This document shows, in pieces, positions 1 to 12,391 of a stretch of 64,000 nt of DNA. The position numbers were made by a program, and so were the translations under genes. This stretch comes from Calonectria ilicicola. Its lineage: Eukaryota > Ascomycota > Sordariomycetes > Hypocreales > Nectriaceae. Position 1 is the first letter of the stretch. Each line of letters opens with the position of its first letter. Below the pieces are notes generated by a model, which was not told the origin of the DNA, ran no database searches, and saw only the letters and a list, made by a program, of their open reading frames with translations. The DNA lies in contig CP085833.1 in NCBI GenBank assembly GCA_020809705.1, positions 4,774,001 to 4,838,000 of the forward strand, written 5' to 3'.

Positions 1-79
1 GCCCACGCCGCACGGCCCCTAAATACGCCGCAGATGCAGATCATCCCGCTTGGTCGCATGCTAACACGCTGTGCAATAG

Positions 80-1195
80 GATTTCAATTACCATGCATAC
101 ATCTACCAGACCGACAACCACACCTACCGTACAGCAACATCTGGTGGGGTGGTCATCGGTTCCGGTCTCAACACACTGGCCAATTTTGACTGGATTGACT
201 TTACCCGTGTCAAGTGGGACGAGTGCTCCAATGCCTCCGGCTCTGACTGCCTGACCCCCAAGGGCTTCACATTCATGCGTGTGAAGGTTGATGATGGCGT
301 CTACATTGACACATACAATCTGCACACCGACGCTGGTACCGAGGATGCTGACGAGACAGCCCGAAACAGCAACCTCAAGCAAGTGTCTGATTACATTGGC
401 ACATGGAGTGTGGGCAATGCCGTACTCGTCTTCGGCGACACCAACAGTCGATATACCCGTACTGCAGACAACATCACCATCTTCAGAAAGCAGCACGGCA
501 TGACCGATCCATGGGTCGAGCTGATTCGAGGTGGCACTGAGCCAACTGTGGAGAGTGTGTGCGATAATCCCAGCACAACCAACACTTGTGAGACTGTGGA
601 CAAGTTCTTTTACCGCGGCAACGACATCATCGATCTTTCCGCCACTTCTTTCAACTACGAGAGCAGCAAGTTCTTGCAGGCAAACGGAAGCATTCTCTCC
701 GACCACAACCCAGTCGGCGTTCACTTTTCCTGGTCGCTGTCCTCCAAGTTTCGCCAGTCGTCTTTCACTGGAGGGCCACATGGCGACTGGTTCAGTGATC
801 TTCCCACCCTTTCCAGTCTCCTCTCAAAATCCTCGTCTTCACTGAAGCCCACAAAGCTGACATTCAGTGGCGCCTCGCGTCTGGACTCTGTGGGAATTAC
901 TCTGTCTGATGGAACCAGCTTTACCCACGGTGGCACTGGAGGCACCACTGCTACCCTCTCGCTGGGCAGCAGCGAGTACTGGACCAGTGCCAAAATGTGC
1001 CAAGGACAGAAGGATTCGCGCACCCGTCTCTTTTATATTCAGGCTACTACAAGTGCGGGTAACACCTTGTCATCCGGCACTTCTACAAGTGATTGCATCA
1101 CTGTGACAGCGCCAAGTGGCTGGCAGATTGTGGGCTATCTTGGTCAGGATGGAGATGAGATTGACCAACTGGCAGTCATCTATGCCAAGAAATAA
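80..1195 (+). CDS. Secreted-type DNase I-like phosphodiesterase (sphingomyelinase/EEP superfamily) with C-terminal jacalin-like domain, 5'-partial
   Basis: The reading frame opens at 80, directly after a 3' splice site (branch-like gctaac, then caatag), and runs to a TAA at 1193-1195. In-frame sequence upstream of 80 contains a stop, so earlier exons lie before the window or across an intron. The first two thirds match the endonuclease/exonuclease/phosphatase fold: a GDTNSRY motif (metal/substrate Asp-Asn) and the terminal LSDHNPV motif with the catalytic SDH. Such fungal proteins are usually annotated as inositol phosphosphingolipid phospholipase or sphingomyelinase. The last ~140 residues are Gly/Ser/Thr-rich beta structure ending in GWQIVGYLGQDGDEIDQL, typical of jacalin-like lectin domains. 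Inference: a hydrolase tethered to a carbohydrate-binding module. It converges on the GH76 gene. Confidence 0.8.
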   Translation, partial: DFNYHAYIYQTDNHTYRTATSGGVVIGSGLNTLANFDWIDFTRVKWDECSNASGSDCLTPKGFTFMRVKVDDGVYIDTYNLHTDAGTEDADETARNSNLKQVSDYIGTWSVGNAVLVFGDTNSRYTRTADNITIFRKQHGMTDPWVELIRGGTEPTVESVCDNPSTTNTCETVDKFFYRGNDIIDLSATSFNYESSKFLQANGSILSDHNPVGVHFSWSLSSKFRQSSFTGGPHGDWFSDLPTLSSLLSKSSSSLKPTKLTFSGASRLDSVGITLSDGTSFTHGGTGGTTATLSLGSSEYWTSAKMCQGQKDSRTRLFYIQATTSAGNTLSSGTSTSDCITVTAPSGWQIVGYLGQDGDEIDQLAVIYAKK

Positions 1196-1487
1196 GCTGG
1201 AATGGATTTGGCAAGATTGGAGGTTTAAATCTTTTGGGGGCGCGATATTTGCTTCGGCAGTTGGCCATTTCTTCTCACATTGCACGTATCCGTTTCATAG
1301 CAGATACCATGCAGTTTAAAATACCATATTTCGTATCATACTAAGAATTCATGACTTTCGTATTATGTTCACGCACCACTCCTAAAAGAGAGCTCGTACG
1401 TCATTCCTGTGTCGTATGTGCTAAGTATCATTTTACGATAAAACGAATTCTCCATTCTTCGTCCGTTTCTGATTAACATTTGCTCCA

Positions 1488-2585
1488 TCAAGGCATCACA
1501 TAGTCAGCAGCAATAAGCACCTCCATTGCTGCACTATGGGAAGCCACAGTTGCCTCAATATACGGCCCAGCCCATGCTTGACCAAGTTTGCCTTCACTGC
1601 GATCATTTTTCCAAATGGAATCCGCATTCTTACGAATAAATTGCTCGTACTCATCGCGGCCACCCCAAATATACTTCATACCGCGAATCAAGTTGCCCTT
1701 GAATTGTTGGTTCCCGACACTGCAGTGCTCTGGGGATGTCTCACACTTGTCGGCCTCCACAACGATACCGTCCGCATTCGTCAGACGTTCCATCACCGCA
1801 TCAGCTGTGCGTTGGATGTCACGCCGATAGGTATCACGGTTCTTACCATCACCCCTTGACAACTCCGAGAGCAGCCAAAGCGCTCCGCCCTGGATGTGTG
1901 TCTAGGTCGGTCGTCCATTGTTGTCGCACTTCCCATCTAGACCTTCGTTGACGAGATATTCCGAGTTGATAAATTTGTTTCGTCGCTTAAACCATTCCCA
2001 GCCAAGCGACGATATTTGGGACTCATCATGCGTTGTACGTTCGTTCCCAGCCCGGTTTTTTATGGAGGCGGCCACAGTAAAGTAGAGTTCGTTGGTAATC
2101 GCATTGACGTACTTGTTTTTCTTGTCCGAATATATCCCACGGCCACATGTACTTTGGCCTTTTCTTAAATCCGTGAAAATGGTTCTCGCCTCTTGGAGAT
2201 ACGATCCGTCCTTAGTCAGATCAAAACCACGGAGCAGGGCCATGGCCCACCAAGCCTCTTCTGAGTAAGATTGGGTGATGAAGCCTCTGTCTTTTGCTTT
2301 AGACAAGGAGTTTCTGACTGTCTTCTCAATATCCAGCCTTTTGCCTTCATTGGAGCGGTATAAAGCGAAATCGACGAGTGAGATGATGATATTCGCGCTC
2401 GCCACCGACGAGTTGTCCCAAAGTCCAGTCGAGGAGTCATACCAAACCTTGTTCAGCGTAGTAATTGCCTCACTTGCTTGGGTGGTATACTCGTTTGTCG
2501 AGACCTGCCCTAGGGCAGATCCGCATCCTATCACAAGGATGGAGGCGGCGGGCAGAAATTTGCCCAACATGGCCTTGATATGCAT
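1488..2585 (-). CDS. GH76 alpha-1,6-mannanase-like secreted protein, interrupted by one in-frame TAG
   Basis: Single-exon gene of 365 codons. I chose the Met at 2585 rather than the longer frame from 2699 because it gives a classical signal peptide (MHIKAMLGKFLPAASILVIG, then CGSALGQ). The body has GH76 landmarks: a repeated-helix pattern, the EAWWAMALLRGFDLT helix and the GLDGKCDNNGRPT segment. GH76 enzymes cleave alpha-1,6-mannan or act on GPI/cell-wall mannans outside the cell. Codon 228 (1902-1904) is TAG, exactly where relatives read Trp in the T-W-T-Y-N-Q-G motif. The frame then continues with THIQGGALWLLSELSRGDG and 124 further codons, with no frameshift. The usual catalytic Asp-Asp pair before the double Trp appears here as Ser-Glu (SYSEEAWW). 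Options are a fresh pseudogene, UAG editing or readthrough, or a sequencing error. An intron is unlikely because the conserved motif would be spliced out. Confidence 0.75.
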
Positions 2586-3957
2586 TGTCGTGAGAGAGCG
2601 AGCCCGAGGACCGAGGGAAAGAGAGAAAGCTAGTCCTTGTTTAGTGGGACGAAAGGGTTCAAGGGGAAGATTGAGCTGCGGATGAAGATTCCATGACAAT
2701 CAGGCAGCGGCATGGGGTTGAAATATACATCTAGATGTCGGTTGAAGGAAATATCATGTCTCAGCATAAAATTACCAGATCCTATTTCACTTAATAAATT
2801 TTTTCCTTATGCTGCAGATCCTTTCCTGAAAATTCCACAATGCCTTAACCGACGGCTCTATTGTGGCATTCGGTTGATGAAGTTCAAGCCACATCTTGAG
2901 CGGCTGCATCACGTGGGAAGGCTTGATTAACGGTCTAGCATCGAGAAGTGACATAACGGTCGGTGATCCTCGGTCTATTTTCTTTTCCCATATTCCATGC
3001 ATCTAGAATGCTAAAGAATCGCTTCTTGTTTTGTTCATACCAACCAGGAAATGAGCACACACCGCCGAAGATTGGCCGCTAGCCGAATCATGTCCGCTGG
3101 GAACATCATTAGTCGGTCTCATTGTAATTTCCCCCCTACCGAGGCGAGCGGTCACATAAACAAAGCTATTATTTTCAAGCTTTATGTAATATGATTTTAT
3201 GCACCCTAAGTTGATGCCTCGCGTTTCCCATGGGACAGAGTGGTGGCACCAGTCACCCCTAGCAGAATTATCACCACGACACCAAAACATTGAAATCTTA
3301 TTTTAACCCTGCATATATTTGCCAGATCTATTAAATATTTGGAGTAGACTGCAAAGGCTGCCCTGATGATGATTGCATACCATTAGGGATGGGGCAGCAG
3401 CAGACACTAAAAGAGCCTCACAATCAACGAGTCAGGAGCTATTGTCTCACTCCACCTGAGCCACCAAGCTTTGTTAGGAAAAGGCAAGTTGATAGCGTGG
3501 ATTCGGTAAGAGTTTTCGGCATTTCAAGGAGCCAAAATATGTTGAGTCAATAGTCAACCAGCGCGATTAGCAAAATAGCAGCTAAAGGCCAATTGTAGAT
3601 CACAAAACCTGGTAGCAGAATCTCGGGGATAAAATGGATGAGAAAATTCCATTCCCGTGGATTTTTTTATATTAACCAATGGAACTTGCCACCGCGAATA
3701 ATCCGAAGCGATTGCAATATAAGTATGGTGCTTGCTTGACCAGGATTTCTTCAAGAAGTTCCGGAGCCTTAAAGGTGGTAGATACAGCTGCATTCATATG
3801 ACGTATAGAAACAGGAAACTTCAAGACAAAATTCCAGCATACCAGAAAGAATTTACACCCTTAAAAATAAGCCCTCACCAATTCAAGCTTAATATGGGAT
3901 TAATATCCAGCTTCTTGAAAACCACCAAAGCCTTTGGCCGCTTGAAGCTCTTCGTCA
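2586..3957. other. Intergenic spacer, no convincing gene
   Basis: AT-rich spacer of about 1.4 kb between the GH76 promoter side and the 3' end of the NLR. Frames here are short and lack family features. A 39-codon exon-like stretch starting with ATG near 3390 and ending at a GTAAGA donor is visible, but nothing joins it to a downstream exon. Confidence 0.5.
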
Positions 3958-6900
3958 TCATAGTAGAACTCTGGACAGTTGTAAACAATTCAAGAAGGCT
4001 GACTCAGATTGTTCAAATTCGCTGACAGGAGAATGATTCATCAAAACCAACTTTATATCGTTGACGTTCATTGGGCGATTCATGTATAACGGATATTGTT
4101 GGGCTGTTGGTAACAAGCCAGCGCCATCAATTGCCTCACCGTACGAGAATGCAGCATCCTCCGTGTAACCTTGATTAGCGAGAGCCGACGAAATGACGAG
4201 TTGGGTTTCTCGTTGAACATGCTGGTACAACTTTTGTGCTTCTTGACTGTGCCCAGCGGGCTCTGATGTGTCCAATATTTTCCGACAGACGATAATGCAT
4301 TGTTCGAAGTCATTAATTTCATAGTAAGCATCTCTTTGAATCTATCGTGCAATAAGCAACACTGGTGCGCGCTTCAACTTCTTACCTACTGCTAGAGCCT
4401 CACTCGCCCATGCGACTGCCTGGACATAGTTCTTCTCTTGAAGGAAGTCTTCTGCAACCAAAACCAGAAACCCAGCCCTGCTCGCGATGCCTTTCGCGTT
4501 TTTGCAAAGTAAGTACTCCCAAAATTGGTTGCAGGATTTCTCACGTTCGAGCCCAACCAAATCCTTTAAACGAGATGCTATTCCATTAGCATGTTCTTTA
4601 TGTTGGCATATTAAAACCCGAGCCAAAGCACAAAGTACCTCAACCTTGTAGAATTGATTTTGTGGCCGCGGTGGAAGCTGGTCTAAGATGCTGAGTGCTT
4701 GCCAAAGAGTGTTTTCGACTTCTCCACTCCGTTTACCGCGCCAAGAGCTGGTCGCAACTGCTAGGTAAAAGAGATTTGCAGCTTCAGATAAATTACCAGT
4801 GCATGCTGATTTCTTTTGAGCAACGGTAGCCAACCTATAAACCAGGGCCCAGTCGCCCCGGTAAGCTGCCAATGCCTCGGCAAAGAAGATCATGGGAACG
4901 GGCAGTGAATGAATTGAAAATGCCACAAGGTCTTTACCCATATTTCTGAAGGGAATAATGGCCTTGGATAAAGATTGAACCGCCTGTGGGCTTGTTCGTA
5001 CCCCAAGTTGTTGCTGGGCTATGTGATTGAGTGGTGTGGGGACCGTCAGCTCTGGTATCCCTGACGCGAGTTCGTCAGGGTTGCTCAACCCTTGCAAAAA
5101 TGGGAAAGTTGTTGCATGAAAAACATGTATAGGAAAGAGCAAAGACAAGGCTTTCCATGACTGGTAGCGGCCGTCAAGGGGGCCGAACTTTTGCCTTCGA
5201 TACTCCAATTCGGTTTCGTACGCAGGTTTGAATTGTGAAATTGGCACATCAAAGTCGGCATCTAGCAACTCTAACCAGTATAAAAACTGTTCCATGTTAC
5301 CATTATTCAGGCCTTCTTGACAAATAGAGGCTGCATACTCGACAAGGGCGCATGCCTGCCTTGTATTAACGAACCCTACGACTCCATTATTGACCCAATC
5401 TCGGTAACCGGAACCCAGAGCTTTGGCGAGATGATAGGGGAGGAATATAGTAGAATAGAAGAAGAAAGGATACTTGAGAGGTAAATGATGGGTTCCGTTG
5501 TCCGTTAATGGATATCCCAAGTCCAATGACTTGATATAACGGAGGCAAGCAGTGAACATGGATTTCTGAGCATCTCCAGGATCAAGTCGAAAGTATTCGA
5601 TACCCGAATCCTCACCCGCCCACTCAACAACTGGACGAGTGAGGAAATCTGCTGCAGATTTGTGTACGAGATGGTAGCAACCTTCGGTGATACGAAGGAA
5701 ATCACCACACGCATCGGCGATACCCTCCACAGCTATTAGGCCATCCTCGATTTGACCACTCGAATCCTCCTGCGCAGCATACGCATAACGAAGATTTTCA
5801 ATTGTGAGAGGCTCAGGACAGGCGAGAATAGTGGATAATATGCCACGAGCACGCTTCATTGAGACTGATGGTTTCCCCATGCTCCCTCCACTTTTCGTCA
5901 TCACCTGTTCGAATAGACGGTGATACTCGCGGTCGATATCATGAGGCACTTGCATTAGAGTATCCTTAATTTCTTGAATGCTATAGCATCGCTGCAATTC
6001 TTTGAAGACCAGTGTCACCCAAAGAAACATGCTTTGCGATTTTGCTTCGAGAGTAGTTCGTACTAACTCCTTGACTTGTGCATCCCGTGTGTTGAGAGAA
6101 TTTTCCAGTTTAGTAGAGATGAATATCCGCATGTCATGTCTAATCAAGCTCTCCGTGATTTCGATTCTTAGTGGCGATTCCTGTAGTAGTCTCCGCATGG
6201 TAGATTTGCGTCCAGATATTAGGAGACGTAGTTTTGGGTGGTCTCTCATTAGCTCGAAGACGGTTTGCACGCACTTAGACCCCTGACTAATCCAATCATC
6301 AACCGATTCATCAATGCCGTCTATGGCTAAGTAGATACCGGGCTCGATATCAGACTCGATGATATGCAATGCTTTGTGAATAACCCTCAGGACATTGAGC
6401 TCATTGAGACTGGGCTCACTGATTAATGGTGTAGACAGTTTCTGAACATCCATTTCCGGAATTTTATTGAGAATTTGCCATAGAATTGTGCGTAAAAGGT
6501 CCAGTAGTTTCCGCTGGGCTTCACTGCCCGACCAGAAGGAGAAATGTAAGGCAATTTCTCCTCGGTTGTCCAATTTTTCGGCAATGGACTTGACCAATAC
6601 TGATTTGCCACATCCTTTGATGCCATGAATGCACAGAATGCGCTGAAGATAGTGTTGCGACATTGCGGAATTGCTTATCCATGAATTGAACACATCATAT
6701 GACCAGATCCAATCACAAGTCTGATTAATTCTTTTCGGGATAAAGTTGTCATTCGATGGTCTGAGAAGAGATCGCAGTTTTAGTTTCAAGTCGGAATGCG
6801 AGACTTCCAACAGCTCTGGATAAATGTAAGTGCAAATACAAACCCTGTGATACCAAAATTATTTACCTTTGACCTGCCTCTCGTGGTTATGGACGATGAT

Positions 6901-7296
6901 CAGAGTCAGAGATGTCTTGACATGGGTTAGTCGGGAAATTGACTCTTTCAGAGATTTATCGAGCCTAGTCGTCAAGAAAATGACTCTTCGAAAGAACTTC
7001 ACGGGGTCTTTGGTGAATTTCGAAGGCTGTAGCATGTCGTGCAGAGTGGAGAGCTCGGCCTGTAACTGAGCCATAGCAGGGGAAATGCTTTGCAGCTGAG
7101 ACTGGCTCGAGGGGCTTTGTATCCATCTCAATTGAACATCCTTCAAAATTTCTTCAATATGCTCTAATTGTAGATGCAATTTCCCTGCCGCCCCTGAGGC
7201 GATCCTTCCTTTGGCAAGCATTTGAAGGGTGGTAGTCAAGCCACGGATGATCTCGATGAGGCCAGAGATGGCCGTGACAGCGCCAGCAACCTCCAT
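3958..7296 (-). CDS. NLR-like STAND protein: helical N-terminal domain, NACHT NTPase, TPR-like C-terminus; in-frame TAG near the 3' end
   Basis: Two exons: 6867-7296 and 6815 downward, joined across a 51-bp GT-AG intron (6816-6866) with frame preserved. The N-terminal ~145 residues (MEVAGAVTAISGLIEIIRG onward) are amphipathic helices like the HeLo/SesA-type N-termini of fungal NLRs. NACHT follows: Walker A GIKGCGKS near residue 210 and Walker B LAIDGIDE near 305. The second half is alpha-solenoid/TPR-like. Fungal NLRs sense non-self and trigger cell death or heterokaryon incompatibility. At codon 968 (4342-4344) the frame meets TAG. The same frame then encodes 127 more residues with TPR character (YYEINDFEQCIIVCRKILD) to a stop at 3958. 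A 48-nt intron ending at this TAG is formally possible (GTAGGT donor), but it would delete helix A of a TPR. So either the protein ends at 967 aa or it is about 1,095 aa by readthrough/editing. Confidence 0.8.
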
Positions 7297-7909
7297 GGAA
7301 GATATGCTCACTGTGTAGCTTAAATGATTGCAATTTCTTAGATTTCTTAATAGTCTTGAGTCATTTCGGAAAGTAAACAATGTTCAAGTGACGCATGATG
7401 CGGGGTACTCAAGTTGCACATTGCTTCAGCCACAGTAAGCCGATTCTACGTGGCAAGCCTACGTGCAAGTCGTTGATCTATTATTAGTGACGCAGATTAT
7501 GTCCTAAAATGAGTTAGAAATGTGACCTTGGATGCGAGTGTAACACTCTCTACGGAAGTCGCTCTGCAATGAATGAGAAAGCCTATCAGCCAGAAAAACC
7601 TTCATTAGTCCATCATCTAGAAAAATAATTTCTATCCCTCTTTATTCCATCAGAGAAATATGAAATCATAATCTTTTCTCGCTAGGCATCCGGCTGCTCC
7701 GAGCCACAGAGACCTGAATGAAACAAAGCAGGGTGTAGAATAAGCGGCCACCTACGCTAAGTCGTATGTGGCTTGATCTCACGCGACCAAACGAATCTTG
7801 GCGTAAACAAGCTTAAGTAAGGATAATGTATATTAAAGTATTTACTTATAATGATATTGATGAATCTCAGAAGTAGCCTGGAATCTAGCTTTGGGCCACT
7901 TCTGATCTT
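7297..7909. other. Spacer between NLR start and phosphatase 3' end
   Basis: About 600 bp holding the presumed promoter/5' UTR of the NLR and the 3' UTR of the phosphatase, both on the minus strand. No ORF or RNA gene was recognised. Confidence 0.5.
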
Positions 7910-10138
7910 TTATGAATCGTACTCGAGAAACATCTGATCGAACCCAATAGTCGTCCAGTTTTTGCTCTGCGTATTATATGTCAAGTTGCTTGGGAACCAT
8001 TGCTTTTCCTGTGTCGCTCCAGAATAGACGCGACCCCCAGCAATTGGCCGAGACAGTTTGTTGGCACCTGACTTCACAGTAAAGTTGGCCAGACTTACTT
8101 CATAAGCATTCCTTGAGGCCACTGTCGGGCAACCGTAGTAGTTTGCCTCTGCGCTGTCGTGCTTTAGGTGTAGCTCAAAATAGCCGCGATAGTAGCCCTC
8201 GGACCACTGTAGCTCTTCGTTATCGCTGATGAGCTGCCCGGACTCCGCATTTGCCGACTTGATGGTTCCACCGAAGCCGGTGGACGAGACTGCAGTGCCG
8301 GCGAACTCGACACCAATAGAACCGGAGCCTGAGTCCGAATCATAGTCTTCCTCTCCCAACCATACAAGGTCTGAGACCCAGTTGGCGTGGCTATCTCCAG
8401 CAAGCATTATGTTGTTCCCAATGTTGTTCGAGTACATGTGCTGCAGGGTCCTGTTCTTGTTGGCCATGTATCCCTAAAGCATGTTAGCCATTTTTCTACA
8501 GAAAATAAAATCTGAACTTACATCCCAAGCGTCTCCATTGATAAGAGTGTTGTAAAGCGAGGTAATATTTATACTGGAAAAGACGATCTGGTTTCCAATC
8601 ACACGCCAGGTTGCTCCGCGCTCTGAAGATTCTGAGAGCTGGCGATAGAACCAATTCTCCTGGTGAGATCCCATAAGAGTTCGGCCAGCATCGTCATGAA
8701 TGTCATAAATGTATTCATCATTGGCATAGTCTAATACTCGGTTAAAATCTGAGATAATCCGTAGGGGAAGATGTCATCCTACTTGTAGTAACACTGCGGT
8801 CATAATTGCGAGTATCAAGCATGATGAGATCAAAGAGGTTTCCAATCTGGAATGATCTCCAAATGCGCAAGTTGTCATCCTGGATTTTATTAGAATAGTA
8901 ATCGCTGATAGATCCAAACTACTCACCATGTCAACTTGACGAATTGGCATCCACTCGAAGTAAGCGCGGACGGCATTCATCTTGCGCTGATCAACGCTCA
9001 CTCCTCCAGACGCCTTAAAGGACGTCTCAGTATTTTGCAAGCTAACAGAGCCATCGCGATACATGTTATCCGATACCTCTTTGACGAATGTTAATTTCGA
9101 AACCAAGATTTTGTGCGGTTAGAGATGGTCACCAACCATGATCGTCCCAAACAGTAATCCATCCAAATTTTTGATGTGCCAGGAGCAGATCCGAGTCTGT
9201 TCTATGTTGAGCAAGGCGAGTACGATAATCATAGAGGGTAAACAACTCGTCAGATGGGTTAGTAGCTCTGGCATCCTTGCTAGCATTGCCGACACCATAC
9301 TCGTAGATGTAATCTCCAATGTGAACAAAGTAATCAACGTTGTCTTTGCGGGCTGCATTACCGTAAGCATTGAAGTAACCGGTGGCTAAACAGTATTAGA
9401 AATTAGGGTTCTATCGAGAAAATTCATCGTTCAAAGGTGTTGGCTCACGAAAATTGCTGCAAGAAAAGACTGCAATGCTGGCCTCAGAAATTTCCTGGTC
9501 AGACGAAGGCGTGGTCTTGGTGCGGCCAACAGGACTCTTATTTGAGGAGTCACAGACACTAAATTGGTAGTAGTATACAGTCCAAGGCTCGAGCCCGGTG
9601 GCTTCGACCTATATCTAGGTCAGTGATTGCTTCGGGGGGCTGAGAGTGATATCCAGCTTACCTTGATAGTAAAGTCGATATCTGATGTGGTATACACCTT
9701 GCCGCTGCTGACGACGTCTTGAAGCTTCTCGTCAGTGGCGACTTCGTACTTGACACAGACGCGCTTAGAAGCTGCTTTGATATAAGTCTCGGAGTCATGA
9801 TTGAACAGGGCCGCGGTGCCTTCAACAGTAACATTGCTCTTGTCATTCTGAAGCTGGGGCGAGACCCGAGTCCAAAGGATAACCGAGTTGGGGTACGGGT
9901 CGCCTGATGCGACACCGTGTGTAAAATTGAGGTCGCTTGCACTCCATGACGAGGTGCTAGGGTGGGACTGAGAACTCGAAGATCGCTTGAAGAGACCGGT
10001 GCTTCGCTTCAAGACTTTGGGCATGTCCAAGCCAAGGGCATCATGGCGCTTGGATGGGCTCAGGTAGTTGAGATTGCCCTCCCAGCCGGCCGCGGCAAAC
10101 CCGGCCAGAAGGAAAAGTGAGACAATTGATGCGCGCAT
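7910..10138 (-). CDS. Secreted PhoD-type alkaline phosphatase / phosphodiesterase
   Basis: Seven exons can be joined with conserved frame: 9662-10138, 9449-9608, 9137-9385, 8927-9078, 8783-8879, 8522-8730 and 7910-8473. They give 635 aa, with introns of 47-63 bp. The start at 10138 gives a signal peptide (MRASIVSLFLLAGFAAAG). PhoD-family signatures appear in order: FTHGVASGDPYPNSVILWTR, VDYFVHIGDYIYEYG (metal-binding Asp), TVWDDHEVSDNMYRDG (metal-binding DDH), DLIMLDTRNYDRS and NIMLAGDSHANWVSDL (metal-binding His near the C-terminus). The family hydrolyses phosphomono- or diesters with Fe/Ca-type metal centres. Basic pairs after the signal peptide (SPSKR, LKR, FKR) suggest Kex2-type propeptide processing. 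The gene looks complete, with all metal-ligand motifs present. Expression under phosphate limitation is typical of the family but not shown by the sequence. Confidence 0.88.
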
Positions 10139-12391
10139 GGCTCTTGAGAAGCACAAGATGCACCAGAATGAGAGCGTGTCAAGATACCAACATATTCTGG
10201 AAGCGGTGCTCGACGGCGACGAGCCGATCCATATTTATTACCACGGACATCTGCCCTTGCATGTGCCCGCTCTCGGTAATAATACAAATGTCTTAAGCAT
10301 AGATCAATGTCTTTCTCAACGGCCAATCAATTGTCCAATAGGACGCGTGGCAGTTCGGATTATTGCTCTTCTTCGCTCTGGCGGGGTTCTGCGCCCTGCA
10401 ATGATACGGTAGGGTTGATGGAAATGAGCCAGGATGTGAAGGTTTCACTTCCTCGTGGCTCATGGTTGTTGTGGGATTGGCCCGAGCGGACAATCGTGAG
10501 CATGGGTGTTATCCACCGAAATCCGCGGAAAAGCAGACTACATTCAGTCGTACAACCATAAGGTTAGGAGCTTGCCGGATTGCCGTGTGCTCTATATCAC
10601 TCAAGGCAGGGTTCAAAATGAGTGGACCAATTTCACGACAACGCGGGAAAACGTCACGATATGGGCTGGTTGTAGAACTGGTCGGTCAGTCATGCAGTCG
10701 TAGTGACAAGCACGTCAAAGCGGGAAGCACAACTGTTTCATGGTCTCAAAGCGGCCACATTCGGGGCACATCTCAATTCAACAAAACATGATTTTTTTCT
10801 CTTTTCTCTCAATCTTAGCATAAGGGCTTGTCCGCGTATGCAAATCCGGTTCATCGACAAACCCGAACCGACCGATATTTGACCCAGTCTCGCGGCGATT
10901 TCGGCCGATAAATATATGCACATCCTCCGATCTTAAACTTTTGATCGGTTGTTGCTATGACCTCTGGCGCATTCACCCTGAATGATAAGGCGAATTACCC
11001 GCCAACCTAAAATTTAATCTAATTGAGATTGGGAGTCTTTACGCGACATTTCGCTATGCCGATATCCCGAGAAAAAAAAGTTAACTTGAAGCTGTACACG
11101 GGTTGGATTTTGGTGTATTTTGTACCATCCTCTGAAATTTGCTCCAAAAAGCACCGTGCTCTTCTATAAGTGAATCATGTAATGAACTTTACCAATTATT
11201 GCCTTACGGTCATCGGGTCGCATCGTGAGAAGCGGATTACCTTGACCAAAAATCTCGAAGCAATCAATATTCGTAGATCTAGTAACTCAGACCTACACGT
11301 ATGTCAACGACGGTAAGGCAATAATAATCCATGATTTAAATCACATCACGCCTCAACCGATTGCGGAGTAGTTTGACCTTATTTGTCTGATATGATCCGA
11401 CGAAATTTCAATGAAATTTCAATGACTGAACAATTATACGCTTCAACAAAATCACAAGCTAGAAAGAGAAGCAAACAATTCGCATTTAGATACTCAAGCC
11501 GAAGGATTCAAGTCAATATCAAGCCAGCAATGTCACCTAAGTGCGCGAAAGCTCAAGACTTATCTCGCTATTGAGCACCTAGTGAGTGGATTAAGAAAGC
11601 AATCAGAGGCAAATACCTCGGTGAAAGTGGCGGCAACATGTCACGAGATCTGACCAAGCGATGAACCTTCATAATTCGTGGAAGTCGTGATAACGCGCCA
11701 CTGTTTGGATAAGCTTCACACTGCATAACATTTTGGGAGCCATGGCTTGAACCACAACTATTTTGTGGGTTGACTGCGAATATTGGTATCGTCAGCGCCA
11801 TCTTCGTGGGCTAGTTTTTTTGCCCTACTTGCCTAGAGGCACACGTTTGATAGACTTGGATCTACAAGTACAAATAATTTGTCGGCACCCTTTCATTCCT
11901 GCCCCATGGCAGAGAATCATGGGACGGTGCAAGAATGGTAAAATGAGCCACACAATGCATTCTGAGCTAAAGAAAGCTTGTCGTGTCGTAGCGCGAACTA
12001 GCGAAATCAAGATCTACGGAACCACTTCTTTTTCGTCGAGACGATGCATTGTACCCTTGCGTTTACAACAGCGATTGGATTGTCGTCTAGTGCAGGGAAA
12101 TTCTAGAGCATTGTGACGTATGTGGCAAAAAATGTCGGTATGATGATTTGATCGGTCCAAGGAACCATCCGACTGAGACACATTTTTGAGGTATCCGCAG
12201 AAACTGCCTGAAACCGACTCGCTTGGCTATCTATTCACGATGCCATTGGCTCGAAATTCCCCACTGGGTGCTTGAATAACGCCGACCGCGTCTCCGAGCA
12301 GCCATGATGGTATGGGTATATATGAGAAATGCCCAGGCGTTTTAATCTTTGCTGTCGAACCCGTTGGGTTTGGCGTCTTGAGATTCGAGAG
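10139..12391. other. Long intergenic region with a small inverted-repeat element
   Basis: Divergent 2.2-kb promoter region between the phosphatase (minus) and the HSL-type hydrolase (plus). No coding frame with family features was found. It contains one MITE-like inverted repeat (listed separately) and is otherwise featureless to me. Confidence 0.5.
11195..11325. repeat. 131-bp MITE-like element with 17-bp imperfect terminal inverted repeats
   Basis: The left arm ATTATTGCCTTACGGTC (11195-11211) is the reverse complement of the right arm GACGGTAAGGCAATAAT (11309-11325) at 16 of 17 positions. The arms enclose about 97 bp of non-coding DNA. No clear target-site duplication is visible, so assignment to a transposon family is not possible. 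Confidence 0.4.

Noticed and set aside
1862..1945. An intron ending at the GH76 TAG (GTCTAG...CCTAG, about 41 nt)
   Set aside because: It would remove the conserved GLDGKCDNNGRPT motif and is shorter than other introns in the window, so a nonsense codon is the better reading.
3390..3507. Exon-like stretch beginning ATGGGGCAGCAGCAG and ending at a GTAAGA donor
   Set aside because: Only about 39 codons, and no in-frame continuation or acceptor leads to a plausible second exon.
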